DNA from: Watersipora subatra
Taxonomy: Eukaryota; Bryozoa; Gymnolaemata; Cheilostomatida; Watersiporidae
Direction: 5' to 3'
DNA: 64,000 nucleotides
Assembly: GCF_963576615.1 (NCBI RefSeq)
Contig: NC_088711.1
Span: forward strand, 25,576,182-25,640,181
In this document: piece by piece, positions 48,001 through 57,442 of the stretch
Layout of the letters: each line of letters begins with the position of its first letter
Position numbering within the stretch: the first letter of the stretch is position 1
Program-made: the position numbers and the translations under genes
Notes under the pieces: model-generated
The model's input: the letters and a program-made list of their open reading frames with translations, nothing else
Databases searched by the model: none
Told to the model about the DNA's origin: nothing

Positions 48001-50051
48001 ATTAAGGGCTGACAACTCACTCATTCCAAAGCAGAGATAAATAAGCCACCAAGGATGCATAGCTTAACAGGGTAGCCATTACGTTATCATCAAGTTAAAA
48101 CTAGCAGTTCGGCTGTCAAACAATATCTGGATGTAAAAACATACGCTGCAGCCATGTAAATCTTTGTGTCATTTTTATCCTGCCTGTTGATTCGTACCTT
48201 ATTAATGATGTTTATTTGTTAAATAAAATATCTATTGTATTTATTAGTACTAACGGAGCCAATGGAACTCGGAGGGTTGTGTACTCTTTGTTTTGTTACT
48301 ACTCTTTAACCTAGGCAATCGACGGCTCGTTTTAGTTTTGGTTGACCATTAACAAAGCCGAGAGAAACCCATGTCAACTTTTGTACCATTTTTTATTTTC
48401 CGTCTTGTTCACTTTTCCACTAGTTAGTTGCTTTTCTCAATTTTACTTTTTCCTGATGTTTACTTTTCTACATATTTAAAATATTTATTGCACTTATTAG
48501 TATTAATAATGATTTTTTTAAATAAACTCCATAAATTGTAATAGTGTTTTTATTACGTTTTCTGTTCTCACCAGGCTGAGACAACAGTTAATGAGTAACC
48601 ATGTTTAGATTCTTTGGCTTGACACAATACACAATACAAGCTTTATTTGTTGAATGAGTATCCAGAGATTTGTTTGCTTATTGTAACTTTTCCATTTGAT
48701 TAGCGATCTACCGCATTTGATAATTTCATTATCAATAACATGGATGTTCAAAATCGATGTTCATTTTTCATATATTTTAGTGTCATCGTTCATTATGTCC
48801 GAGTTACCAGCAGTGGTAGGCAGACCCTCATCTCGTTGCTCAAGATTCAAATTACTTTGGTAAGTGCAAAAACTATAACTCCTTTCTTAACCATTGAGCT
48901 CTTTTCTTTCTGATGTTTTTGCTAGTGGTGTATGTGGTTGGTTAAACATTTTACCCCATACTTAGCTGCAGTATAAGTTTGTGATATGGAGTGCGACCCA
49001 TCATAAGTGTTAAAGGTATACATTAGCTGGTTGTACCTATCGTCTTTACTATACCCAGAGCCGTGTCTAAAGCCATGATTGGAAAAAGATTACACCTTGT
49101 GAGATTCGAACACACAACTAGCAGGTTGACCACCCAGTACACTACTACCTGCACCAGTCAGCTCTCTCGCTCTATTTAAGAATAATTGTGCTAATGGTTA
49201 TTACACTTAATGATCTCTCACAGCGCACTAGATTACCATGGTACTAGCATGCACGTGTATAACGAAAGCTAGTGCAGTTGTTGTTATTCTATAAATCTTA
49301 GCAGACAATTGTGGGCCAGAGGAGTAGTGCCAAAGGAGGTGCTTTACTTGTTACTAGTAGATTATTGCAGGGTGAGCTTAGGAAATCTACATCAGTGTTA
49401 GTAGAACAATACCAACATACATGTAGATCAGAGTCTGTAATGATTCTCGTCATGTATTACTGGATTGATAATTTTCACCCCATTTCTAGGCGAACGAATC
49501 ATTTATAGAGTGGGTAGATACTAGGACAATACAACGTTTTGGTTACATGGAAGCGCGATGTTGGCTGTTGACAAACGTTCTGTTCCATGGCATTGTCAAG
49601 CCAAACCGCTCTATTCTTGGTGCAGGAATCGAAAGACAAGGCCTACCTGAGACACATGCTAGAGGAGGTTCAAAAGCATAAGAATAATCGACGGGAGATG
49701 AGAGAAGCTTGTCGATGTATCGGAGCATGTCACTGCGGACAGGTGAATCACAGTAATGGAGACGCAATAGCGCCACGCCAGAGAGGTACCTGAGTATTAA
49801 TGTAAAACATTGTGTTTAGTTGTTAGAAATTGAAGTTATCTTTCATTGCTTAGTGCTGTTGAGCAAAGACTACATCGTAGTAAATGCACTGTTTATTTAT
49901 TATTCTCAATTGTGACACAGCAGATGATAGCCTTTCACAAGACAGTTTAGGTAAGGTTTACATCTATCACAACTCCTCTTACAGTGATTATTGTAATTCT
50001 CAGACTATGCACTCTTTTTCACTAGTCATATTCTATGATGTCTCGAGATAG
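19632..50051 (+). CDS. Transmembrane channel-like (TMC) protein, complete 21-exon model
   Basis: TMC proteins are multi-pass membrane proteins with a TMEM16-like fold; some are mechanotransduction channel subunits. Coding exons: 19632-19668, 22662-22847, 24500-24615, 30393-30538, 32934-33030, 33598-33751, 35747-35913, 38012-38184, 38732-38882, 40911-41066, 41466-41605, 42233-42323, 42666-42769, 43191-43322, 43607-43682, 45718-45848, 47754-47900, 48781-48859, 49626-49785, 49924-49950, 50026-50051. They sum to 2496 nt (831 residues plus stop), with GT-AG borders and matching phases throughout. The start has an in-frame TAG directly upstream. Family hallmarks are CWETRLGTKAY at about residue 541, KPWRAAKMHTVF in exon 16, STTCGPFMG in exon 17, and about ten hydrophobic segments. 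I cannot assign the subfamily. The last two short exons are the least certain; reading through exon 19 would stop two codons later. Confidence 0.93.
19977..20985. repeat. Cluster of a dispersed repeat of about 130-150 bp
   Basis: Two direct copies (about 19977-20135 and 20825-20985) share the order gtgatcaag/ggt, cttgaaacatcctggcag, cacctcaaac and ctgataaaatct. A reversed, partial copy lies at about 20600-20700 (gccaggatgttttaagatta). The same motif order also appears inside the family A palindromes. The right-hand copy runs straight into the family B element at 20989. Confidence 0.65.
20989..21880. mobile_element. TTAA-flanked element, family B copy 2
   Basis: Same ends and internal order as the copy at 5220, with TTAA at both edges (20989-20992 and 21877-21880). 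Internal marks include the segment gacaaacacttcgggtttta. It lies in TMC intron 1. Confidence 0.85.
22902..23505. mobile_element. MITE with CACTAGTGTTAC ends
   Basis: Inverted ends cactagtgttacatgctac and gtagcgtgtaacactagtg, about 19 bp with two mismatches. The interior is non-coding. It lies just after TMC exon 2 (exon end 22847). The superfamily is not clear to me. Confidence 0.7.
23632..24056. mobile_element. MITE with GGCTGGTTCACACTAT ends
   Basis: Inverted ends ggctggttcacactatattg and atagtgtgaaccagcc, with further imperfect inverted pairing inward (tcgtatgtctg and cgacatacagc). About 425 bp, no coding capacity, in TMC intron 2. Confidence 0.7.
25354..25566. repeat. 26-bp tandem repeat, about 8 copies
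   Basis: Unit ctactacctgcgggtgctga plus tttcca or tttccg, in TMC intron 3. Copies differ mainly at the cca/ccg position. On the minus strand each unit reads GCAGGTAGTAG, a good 5' splice-site match. Confidence 0.9.
26123..27240. mobile_element. Palindromic TA-flanked MITE, family A copy 2
   Basis: The ends (CAGTGAAACATGGATAACTC and the matching right end) are flanked by TA at 26121-26122 and 27241-27242. It is largely the reverse complement of the element at 468-1501, including the central hairpin with gggctagccgggtcacgc and arms that read gttgattccgtgttgaatc. It sits in TMC intron 3. An extra A/T-rich insertion near 27090-27150 is absent from the other copy. Confidence 0.85.
28411..28640 (+). 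mobile_element. tRNA-derived SINE copy
   Basis: After a leader (gtgggaaatcgtcaag) comes gatcgattggagcaggtggt, tagagtgtcgatctgg and gagttcaattccc, matching tRNA box A and box B spacing and wording. Tail with attatagtaaa. TMC intron 3. Confidence 0.65.
29212..29440 (+). mobile_element. tRNA-derived SINE copy
   Basis: Leader acactggcagtctagcgtgc and gaaatcgtcaggtgtaagg, then ggcgatcgattggcacgtat and agttcagatccc. It retains the fullest leader of the family in this window. TMC intron 3. Confidence 0.65.
30115..30255. repeat. Dispersed repeat, further copy
   Basis: Contains aactgtgatcaagtttt, cttgaaacaccctggcagtc and accttaaat in the same order as the copies near 20 kb. It lies in TMC intron 3, about 140 bp before exon 4. 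Confidence 0.6.
30780..30890 (-). mobile_element. tRNA-like SINE of a second type
   Basis: On the minus strand it reads gtggtttagtggttagctag and gaggttctgagctcaaaccc, close to tRNA boxes A and B but without the leader of the other SINEs. TMC intron 4. Confidence 0.55.
31525..31745 (+). mobile_element. tRNA-like SINE of a third type
   Basis: Reads gccgtgacctagtggtgcgg (box A-like), then a G-run and gggtttcaattcc (box B-like), followed by about 130 bp of unique body. TMC intron 4. Confidence 0.5.
31868..31925. repeat. Short hairpin
   Basis: Arms tttacttcatttcagg and cctgaaatgaagtaaa with a loop of about 20 bp, in TMC intron 4. Confidence 0.65.
33598..45848 (+). CDS. TMC exons 6-16: membrane core with TMC signature
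   Basis: Exon 6 carries GHFGTDVTAYFLFLRWLF, matching the conserved FGTxVxxYFxFLRWL motif at the first helix. Exon 7 continues that helix and opens an extracellular loop with potential N-glycosylation (NRS). Exon 8 (LAYLISYFIYFLVYFLVLAI), exon 10 (AGAVVVMLIFIALSGFG), exon 11 (INSIVPFLFTIISSF) and exon 12 (MFLYGATLGVYFFVAMF) are further helices. Exon 13 holds the TMC-domain signature CWETRLGTKAYTLVVIDFLF. Exon 14 has DIARNTMAIIYNQFLLW, exon 15 LGIYYSPLL, and exon 16 the helix after KPWRAAK. The order matches the usual TMC layout with no missing block. Confidence 0.93.
33776..34706. mobile_element. hAT-like non-autonomous element
   Basis: The ends CAGTGGCCCCCAA and TTGGGGACCTCTG are inverted and typical of hAT elements. 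Flanks agctatag (33768-33775) and agctagaa (34707-34714) agree at 6 of 8 positions, fitting a worn 8-bp target duplication. An inner inverted stretch (tctgcggtctgg and cagaccgggtgg) supports it. It contains a family C element. Confidence 0.7.
33980..34600. mobile_element. Family C copy 3, nested and truncated
   Basis: The segment shares aagatctttccaaactcac and ctttggccat with the other two family C copies, and later the reversed tRNA-like module (gcctacaccaatagatcgtc). The ends are worn, so the borders are approximate. It lies inside the hAT-like element at 33776-34706 in TMC intron 6. Confidence 0.55.
36095..36210. repeat. Adjacent short hairpins
   Basis: First hairpin: gcctaacggaacaa / taccgttaggc. 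Second: ttcaccgctagaggtgca / tgcaccctagcggtgaa around ccggagattccgg. TMC intron 7. Probably the core of a worn palindromic transposon. Confidence 0.65.
36995..37686. mobile_element. Foldback element with arms of about 300 bp
   Basis: The left arm (aactagtaacctgtcttgac, later gcgagcaaaacaacagcttg and gatgcatcagctgcactg) recurs in reverse complement in the right arm. The centre is A/T-rich around 37300-37345. It lies in TMC intron 7. The short frames on both strands here are arms of the foldback, not genes. Confidence 0.8.
38941..39205 (+). mobile_element. tRNA-derived SINE copy
   Basis: Leader gagagatcgtcaggagtgcc, then gattggtacagcggttagtg (box A-like) and gcaagctcgactc (box B-like), with the tail ttattatagtaaaa. 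TMC intron 9, upstream of the family C element. Confidence 0.65.
39663..40409. mobile_element. TA-flanked element with internal tRNA-like module, family C copy 1
   Basis: Starts CAGTAGATGCTCCTATAACG after TA and ends GTGCCTACTG before TA, consistent with Tc1/mariner-type ends. At about 39840-40010 it contains a tRNA-like module (ggcgatcgattggcgcaaat, then gtcggtctaccaatctgaa) that is also found in free SINEs of this window. It lies in TMC intron 9. Confidence 0.75.
41240..41385. repeat. 18-bp tandem repeat, about 8 copies
   Basis: Unit ccttagaacattctggaa with variants, in TMC intron 10, ending about 80 bp before exon 11. The 18-bp period keeps an open frame (TLEHSG repeats) that is not a gene. 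Confidence 0.9.
42865..42940. repeat. Tandem duplication of about 38 bp
   Basis: The segment tagctattgacaacactgaa plus gtcaacatcttaaagt is repeated twice in TMC intron 13, with one difference. Confidence 0.8.
44048..44500. repeat. 15-bp tandem repeat, about 30 copies
   Basis: Unit CTTACCCCTTAAGAA, nearly perfect, in TMC intron 15. A two-unit stub stands at 43995-44030, followed by aagaatttattcctggctga. The array's right edge runs into a very similar aagaatttattcttggat. The period is a multiple of three, so both strands show long artificial frames. Confidence 0.95.
44569..45476. mobile_element. TTAA-flanked element, family B copy 3
   Basis: Begins TTAAAGGTTGACTTGCAAC and ends AAGTCAACCCTTTAA. 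It lies in TMC intron 15, about 70 bp after the 15-bp tandem array. The internal part is in the opposite orientation to the copy at 20989 (ttttcggtaaaacccgaag on the plus strand). Confidence 0.85.
46035..46082. repeat. Tandem duplication of about 24 bp
   Basis: The segment ttggaacctagctggtcgta plus gaat is repeated twice in TMC intron 16, with one difference. Confidence 0.75.
47156..47753. repeat. 57-bp tandem array, exactly 10 units, abutting TMC exon 17
   Basis: Units run from 47184 to 47753, and 570/57 = 10. Each ends in tagtgttcttttag, a pyrimidine tract plus AG, and the last one is the exon 17 acceptor. The left edge forms a perfect hairpin with arms of about 21 bp (gttacatcattacccacac and inverse, 47156-47206). 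Confidence 0.95.
47754..50051 (+). CDS. TMC exons 17-21: last helix and cytosolic C-terminus
   Basis: Exon 17 begins just after the 57-bp tandem array and holds the conserved PSTTCGPFMG loop and the final helix (LSPGVVVGVIVVLC). Exons 18 and 19 encode a basic cytosolic tail with HMLEEVQKHKNNRREM and a Cys-rich patch (CRCIGACHCG). Two micro-exons (49924-49950 and 50026-50051) give DDSLSQDSL and VIFYDVSR with a TAG stop. If exon 19 is not spliced, the protein ends two residues later at TGA (49791-49793), losing about 17 residues. The Cys patch could be lipidated; that is inference. Confidence 0.8.
49050..49262 (-). mobile_element. tRNA-derived SINE copy, reversed
   Basis: On the minus strand it reads leader, gctgactggtgcaggtagta and gtgttcgaatctc, a good box B. 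The reversed leader (tgatctctcacagcgcacta) is at the right. TMC intron 18. Confidence 0.65.
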
Positions 50052-50351
50052 CCTCAGGTAAACCTTCCTATGTCTCTCTGAGGGGTGGCTTCTTAAGGGC
50101 TCCTATGCATGCTCATGCTTGCTACTTCCTTGCTGATGCCTGCATTGAGATGAAAGTTGAATGGTTTGCTACACTCCGCAGTGAATTCCGTTCGAACAAC
50201 TTCTGGAAAAGGGATTTCTAAATACACTGTACAAAAGCGTAGTTTTGTAAATTATCAATCGCCAACCATTGAGGCTATTCTGAGTTTAGTCTGGTGTTGG
50301 ATAATCAGGTAAACTGCTATTGGCTGGCGCAGCATGTGAATAATTTAGTTC

Positions 50352-50357
50352 AATAAA
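50352..50357 (+). terminator. Putative polyadenylation signal of TMC
   Basis: An AATAAA hexamer lies 300 bases after the inferred stop codon, the first such signal on the plus strand at a reasonable 3' UTR length. No downstream GU-rich element is clear. Confidence 0.45.
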
Positions 50358-52366
50358 ACCATTGCTCCCATACCGTAACAGACTAGATCAGGAATCACTA
50401 AAATTCATTTGGATTATACTGAATTTTCACTTAAAGCACCAGCATGCGTTAATAATACCTCAAATGTGGTTTACTTATAGCTACCAGCCATTTGTGTTGG
50501 CAAAGCTATTGTTGACAGGGATCTGTGGGGTCATTTATACCCTGTTTCAACAAAAGGTTCCCTTCACCACAATTTGTATTAGTGTAAATTTCAGAAATAT
50601 TTTGTGTATACACATGAATATAAACCACCTGTTCGTCAATACTTCCTTAGCAAGTTTTAGCAGCAATTTTTAGAATTGGCATGATGATTTACAAACTAGA
50701 TTAAAGGTTATTTACGTAATATAAATCTTTCAATTTAAATTATAAGATCAGTTACACGCCAACAGGCATTGTATCTAATAATACATTTACTTATCAAATT
50801 AAGTAACTTAATGGTTTATGTACAATTTGAACTTATGTATTTTTGGTAACATCTGGTCAAGTAAATCATTGATACACTGCGACCTCTCTCGAATAGTTAC
50901 ATGGCTTGTAAGTATTCATTCGTGCTCGCAGACGATGTTTACAGTAACTCTTATAAATTATTATTTAATGTATGATTTCATTTCATAATAGAAATAATTT
51001 TCCCTGCCCGAAAGAGATTTAGAACATTAACTAAAGTTTTTCATCAAATACACCCAAGGTACAAACATGAATTAGTAAAAGGTTTTTTAGCTAGTTACAA
51101 CAGCGCCATATAAAATGGTGAATACCCACAACCTTAGCTTTTTTCAGACTTATCCGCTGATAAGCCATTATCAAGCTGTTCAGGTGTTTTTTGCACAAAG
51201 AAAAAGCTGCTTTTTATCTTTATTTTCCATGATTTTGGTGAAAAACTGTTTATGCAAATAATTCTAACCTGTGGAAATTTTCAGGTATCGGTGCCTTGCC
51301 ATTGACTAGAATATTTTGGCATTTGCCTAGAACCAGTGAGAAAATTTTTTTTGAAGACCAATGATAGTCATTTGGTTGTGTTTCATGTTAGGATGTGGGG
51401 CCACAATCCATATGGTATTCTTTGAAAAAATTCTTTTCATATTTGTTTCTTATTGAACCAACATAAAATAACTGAGAGGACACTTTTTTATAAGGTCACC
51501 AGCATAAGGCAACATTTCATATAAAAGCTCTAATTGACACCAACTGGTGTTCATATTCAAAGTTTAACTGACCCCATGGGTGGCTAATATGCTTGTATCT
51601 TAAATAGCCTTATTCTTTAGAATGATGCTTATTTGTCAGTACCTGCTTAGGTGGCAGTTCCTTGGGCCACAGTTTCCAGGTTGGGGAGCTCTTATCTGTC
51701 CCTTGCTGCATGCAGGTCTTATGTTGTGTGAATATCTTGCTATTACTGACAACCCCAATGTCATGATTTATCAGTCATGTCACTGTTAATGTATTTACAT
51801 CGTCACTCTCCATATTTTAGAGCGACGATTATTTGCCAAAGAAAGAAGCTCTGCTTCACTAACAACACCTTGGACAACAGGAAGCGCTGCCAGCTTGCTC
51901 GGGTCGAGGGAATCTGGGTTGCATCTATCCCGAGAGGATTTATCAAAAACAAATCACGAGCGCTTTTAAAATCACTCCTTGTAGGTGAATACCGATGTTG
52001 GTCACGCAAGGATAGCTAGCTAGTCTCTTATTCAGGTCATCTAGCCCATAGTTATGCCCTGTGGGTTTTAGTAAAACCTCTCATATACTCACAGCCCACA
52101 TTGGAGAAATTTACTACATTACTATAGAAAATAATTATTATTTGTGGTATTATTCATATCCTTAAAATTACAAGAGACCTTTTTCGTCTGTAGGCTCTTC
52201 CAGTATGGGTAGCAGTCGAATGTACTTCTTGTTACATTTTTATTTCTTGGCTTCACCTGGTATGCATACAACCATGTCATATTGATATACAAAAAACTAG
52301 GAAAGTGCTGTTACCTATGATGTGTATAGTAAGGTCATTCCAGCTCAATCAGCTAACCTAATATTA
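50358..52366. other. Intergenic region between convergent TMC and LLPH
   Basis: I see no supported exon. Short open frames on both strands near 51.8-52.0 kb have no recognisable motif. No inverted repeat or clear transposon end stood out on reading. Confidence 0.5.
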
Positions 52367-52372
52367 TTTATT
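52367..52372 (-). terminator. Putative polyadenylation signal of LLPH
   Basis: TTTATT on the plus strand reads AATAAA on the minus strand, about 340 bases downstream of the LLPH stop codon. It is the best-placed candidate but the sequence is AT-rich, so chance occurrence is possible. Confidence 0.35.
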
Positions 52373-52713
52373 AAAATTGTTAATTTTATAAATACATTTT
52401 CATACAATATTTGCTTATGTAGTTATACATGTATATTGTTACGCAAAACAAAGGTGAATGGTATTAAAATGAATGGGCATGTGGTTAAGCAATTTCTGCA
52501 CATTTGGCAAAAAGGTTGCAACTCCAAGACTGTCCTCATCTCACATGACAACCTTGACTGAATGACTGTTACATTTAGTGCTTTGCCAGGAAAGCCCTGC
52601 TTCAATGCATCAATAGAGTGGTAAAATACTTCAAGTGCATAATGTAATGTTTGCCGCTGTTCGAACAGCATTTTAAACATCACAAACTAGTAAAGTTATT
52701 TGTTAAAAAGCTG

Positions 52714-54740
52714 TTATTTTCTCCAAGGTTTAGAGCCGGCTCGCTTGCCTTTTCTTTTCTGTTTTGCCTTTTTCTTTTCTGCTCCTTTTGCACGTTTTAT
52801 CGCTCGCTTGTTCATCCAGACAGGAAAACTCCCGCTGTCTGTTCGTGAACCCACTCCCATCGGCAGCTCTTCTTGCTCTAAAACAAAGTAGTCAGATGTA
52901 GGTTGCCAGATGTAATATAATTAAACAAATAGCGGTATTGCATGACTAATGCTTACGGTCACACAGGGTCGAATCACAGTGTTGCAATAGGAAATGGCAA
53001 GCTTTTAAGTATTTTTAATATCCGGTATCCTACCAAAATTTAATGTTTACTGTTTTACATTAATAACAATATCTCATCAGGCTCAATAAGTAGAAACTGG
53101 GAAGCTGTGTTGATTTACTGATCCTGCACAAACCATGTTATCAAAATTGGAATGCGCTACCCTTCTGTCATAAATTGGAGTGATGCAGTTATCCCTTGTG
53201 TCTCTCTGGGTCAAGCAAGCACACGTCGAAAAGGATTGCTGGTTGGTCAACTATGAGTGATGACAGGCTTACACACAGAAGACTATGTCATAATGAACAT
53301 GAAACAACAACTCTATTCAAAATATGGGTCAAATAGAACAAGCTATCTGAAATAAAAAACAAATAGCAACAGAAATTATATGTAAACCTTAAATATAACA
53401 ACATTGTTCAATGACATTAATAACAAAGAGGTATAACAATCAGGTAATTCTTTTATAATTAAAATGCATTTTATGGTAATTTTAGCATGAATTTGGTAAA
53501 TACATCTGCCATTCGTTGTGAGATACCAGTTAAAAAATTATCGAACAACTAATCAATGTGGCATGAATGAAAAGTCTTAAATATGACAAAGTTCAATTAT
53601 ATTGCTAACTTGTGCTATTTTTAAATAAACAAATGGTGGGAGAGAGAGCCTAGTCGAATGCTTCAAACTCTTCTGGATTATATACCTACATATACTATGC
53701 TTGTACATTCAACGATCTGTTTATATTTTTTTAACTGAAAGCAGCAATTTAAAATGCTACCTCCAAATCGACAGGCAATACATATGTAAGCAGTATAAAG
53801 AGAGAATCAAACTCACCCAAAAATATCAAAGTGTAAGATTACAACTTATCCAAAATTGCTAAGTTATCTCAACCTCGGGAGTTAGTATTTGCTTGATTGA
53901 TATATTGGTACGGCTGTTTCCATTTTGATGGCCTTGAACAAGATCAAGTAAAGCCATTTCACCTCCATAAGACGATAAGGCTAATCACTTATGCACAAAC
54001 CTATGCCTCGCATCATAGATTATGGTTGACCACCTGTTGTTTGGCTATGTATTATTACATGCAACGTTATACGCTGCTGTACATTTTTTAACTTACAATG
54101 GATTATTTGAATTATTACCTGTACATAATAGCAATATACAAAATATTGTTATTAGATTTTCAAGCAGCTATTTCCAAACCGACAGGCTTTGTTAATAACC
54201 AAACCTGATGTGAACTTATTCCTTCTGAAGTTTGTTAATAACCAAACCTCATGGCAACATAGTTCTTCCGAGGTTTGTCAATAACCAAACCTGATGTCAA
54301 CTTATTCCTTCTGAGAAATAAGTTCACATCAGGTTTGGTTATTAACAAGCCATATTTTAATAAGATTAGCGAACTCATGTGACTGGTGGTAAAAATCATT
54401 GCAATGTAAGCATTTAAAATAGCATTCAAATATAGTTGCCTTTGCTTTCACTCAAGTGCCTAAACATTTGTTTAAAAAACCACTGATATTTACCTTCATC
54501 TGCATCAGCCGCCTTCAAAGTAGGCTGTTCTCCATCAACTATCATTTCCTCAACTTGAACCGTAGAAGAATCGGTAGTCGGTGCACCAAGCACTGTGTAT
54601 ACTTTCTCAGGTTTTGGTGCTATACCTTCTTTCACTTGCTGTACCATCTTCTCCAATTTGGCTAATTCTTTCTTCGAATTCTTCTCCCGTTTTAACGCAC
54701 GGTTGGCTCTTTTAATTTTACTTCGTCCACTTTTGGCCAT
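52714..54740 (-). CDS. LLPH: LLP homolog (LLPH / LAPS18-like) nuclear protein, complete two-exon gene
   Basis: LLPH is a small basic nucleolar/nuclear protein, first described as a learning-associated factor in slug neurons. Exon 1 (54740-54494) starts MAKSGRSKIKRANRALKRE (human MAKSLRSKWKRKMRAEKRK) and ends GATGAAG|GTAAAT. Exon 2 (52877-52714) begins after a TTTGTTTTAG acceptor and encodes the conserved FPVWMNKRAIKRAKGAEK, like the human YPIWMNQRQRKRLKAK, then a Lys/Arg-rich tail and stop at 52714-52716. The join is phase-consistent and gives 136 residues, close to the family length of about 130. The 1.6-kb intron carries a short tandem/inverted repeat. The gene is convergent with TMC, 2.7 kb apart. 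Confidence 0.93.
54190..54350. repeat. Short tandem and inverted repeats in LLPH intron
   Basis: A unit of about 55 bp (gttaataaccaaacctgatg and cttattccttctga) is present about three times, then followed by its inverse (catcaggtttggttattaac). The last tandem copy and the inverse form a hairpin. Confidence 0.8.
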
Positions 54741-54912
54741 TATAAATTTATTAGGAACCTATAACGCAATAAGTACATATTTTCTGTAATGACACTGCAC
54801 ATTTCTATTAATAATCTGCAAGGACAGACAATTTTCAAGAACTGACGATCATGAAAGTAATGCTAAATGCTACAGCTGTAGTTTATAATAAGCTTGCAGC
54901 TTTTGTTTTAGC

Positions 54913-54980
54913 CTTGGCCAATCAACACGCCTCATCATTATCTAGATGGCCAATCAACACGCCTCATCATTATCTAGATG
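54913..54980. repeat. Tandem duplication of about 32 bp upstream of LLPH
   Basis: The segment ggccaatcaacacgcctcat plus cattatctagat occurs twice in a row, about 170-240 bp upstream of the LLPH start. ggCCAAT-like boxes inside could be promoter elements (CCAAT, both copies). Confidence 0.7.
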
Positions 54981-56162
54981 ATTAAAATGTTCAGAAAGAC
55001 CTAAATTCACCGCTTGTATTAAAGTTCAATGCAATTACAACCGGATTCAAATTTGTGAAAAACATCAACTTCCTAGTTTCGAAATTCTCTCAACTTAATT
55101 TTAGAATTTGTATAATGATGCCATCCATAAGTTATCTAGTTCTATGGTAGCTGAACTGAAGGGGACTAAGATGATTTTGATTTTTACAGAGAGCAAGCAT
55201 TTGTTGAGCAATAAGTCACAACAACGGATAAATTCTGAGCTTGTAACCTGTGTAAAAAAGTCCTGTACCAGAAATCGTCAACAAAAAAGTCCTGCGACAG
55301 AATGTGGGCTCCAAAAAGTCCCATTCCGTATAAAACAGTACAGGCTATTTATTAGATACACAATGTAAAGCTCATTTAATACTTCTCCCTTTTCGATCAC
55401 ACACAAATGGAATCTTTCATAAAGATTATAGAGTTATAAGATCTTGTTACAGTGGTCTGTGGAGATAACAAAAACATAATTCGATCCATAATTGCTTTTA
55501 TATTACAGCATTAGTTAGCAAAATAGGAGTGCAAGTCTGGACATAGAGCTGAGGCCTGAGAAAGGCAGTAGCCAGCTTTCATATCAAAATGGTTTAAAAC
55601 ATTCTTGTAACAGTTAAAACCTTTAGGCTTTTTTATAAGTGGATTCTTCGATTATAACCTAACATTCAGTCATTCTGAATCAAAACACAATCCATTAAAG
55701 TATTTCCATGTTTGTTCTGTGCATTTACTTTATATATGGCACTAATTACATTTGTAAGTTTAGACTTTTTTTAAAGTCTCCAAGTTCTCATGTTTTATAC
55801 TCATCTGATTAAACTGGCTGCCACATCTAGCAAACCCAAAAATTAATTAAAATTAAACTCAATTGAAAGCTGATGATGTAGTACTCAGTAAATTTATATG
55901 TAAGACTATCATGCTCATGGATCCTGCATGCACCAATCCAAATTAAGAAGCATAATTTCCTAATTATTTGTCGATGGCATAAGGGTTCCAGCTAACAACA
56001 TTATATACACATTTTATTCGAGTACAAAAGTTTTAACAATTTGTAGATTGCAAAAATAATGTGTATTTAAAAGTTTTATAGTTATATTGCCTTACATGAA
56101 ACAATTTGATACGTTATGCGATATACAGTTTGACCATTCGTGTAAGAGCTCCTATGAAGCAT
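54981..56162. other. Intergenic, no feature recognised
   Basis: AT-rich sequence upstream of LLPH. A short frame at 55108-55368 has no recognisable motif. I see no repeat with clear ends. Confidence 0.4.
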
Positions 56163-56893
56163 AAAGGTCCGGCCACACGTAACGAATTATTCGTTCAATC
56201 TGACCGAATCCACGAATTTCACAGAATTCACAGATTTATTCTACCGAATATCATAGATTCGTCTGAGCTGTGCATGCACACCGAATTCGTTACCGAAACG
56301 CGTTTAATTGGCTAACCAATTTTTTTAGCGAGCACGATTATAGTAGCTTTGACAAGTGCTATAGTCCAAGACACGTACGACAACACACAATAAAAGTATC
56401 ACCGCGATATGACTTGATACATACGATGCAACTGCCTATATGCGCTAGAGATAGCGACTGTTTTTGCGACGGAGCTTTTGCTGCATAAAAACAAATTATT
56501 ATTATTGAAAAAGAAATAATTCATAGCTTCTAAAACATCTAAAAGAAAATTCTGGATACACGATGAGAAGTTCCTGTCATGGTGAACCAACGAGAGAGAA
56601 CCAACAATAGCGCATATAGCCCGTTGCATCGTATGTATCAAGTCATATCGCGGTGATACTTTTATTGTGGGTCATCGTACGTGTTTTGGACTATACCACT
56701 TGTCAAAGCTACTAGAACCGTGCTCGCTAAAAAAAATTGGTTAGCCCATTAAAAACGTTTCGTTAACGAATTCGGTGTGCATGCACAGCTCAGACGAATC
56801 TATGATATTCGGCAGAATAAATCTGTGAATTCTGTGAAATTCGTGGATTCGGTCAGATTGAACGAATAATTCGTTACGTGTGGCCAGACCTTT
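56163..56893. mobile_element. Foldback MITE with long inverted arms
   Basis: The arms start aaaggtccggccacacgtaa at the left and end ttacgtgtggccagaccttt at the right. Pairing continues for over 300 bp on each side (including gaattattcgttcaatctga and ctatatgcgc). The centre, near 56480-56560, is A/T-rich. Flanking TA is possible. The short frames here are arm sequence. Confidence 0.85.
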
Positions 56894-57442
56894 AGATTGA
56901 TTATGACTAAATGCACTTCTTATCGTCACCCTAACCATAGTTCTAGAGACTTGTACATACAACACTAGCGCTTCAACAACACATCCTAGATTTTCTACTT
57001 GAACAATTAAAAAAAGTTAGTCGCATAGTTACAATATCATTTTAATGTATTATTTATGATCCACCATTTATTCATTATCACTATATATTTAATATATAGG
57101 TAGAATACAATAGTGCTGATGTATAATATAACATTTTATTAACTCAAACATATACATCTTGAAGCCCGTTCTATGTCAGACTAAAGTCACGAGCCTGCAT
57201 CGGTGCAACATCCTAGATAAACTAGTTCAAGCAGATAAAAATGTACAGCATTGTGCTTCAATGACCAGAAAAAAACAAGATGAAACTTCATCAACTGAAC
57301 AAACAATACCAGTTAGCTGGGTTAAATTTTAGGTGGTTACATTTTCAGATTCATCAAAAAGAACACACTCCTACTTTATGCCTATTATAAGCACATATTA
57401 TATTTCCAGAACTAGCAACAACAAAAAATGGAGCTAGCACTA

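Noticed and set aside
51777-52019. Open frames on both strands (80 and 68 residues) between TMC and LLPH
   Set aside because: No recognisable motif, no splice context, and both strands are open over the same bases, as happens by chance.
56106-56965. Several short frames around 56.1-57.0 kb that resemble each other on opposite strands
   Set aside because: They are the two arms of a foldback MITE.
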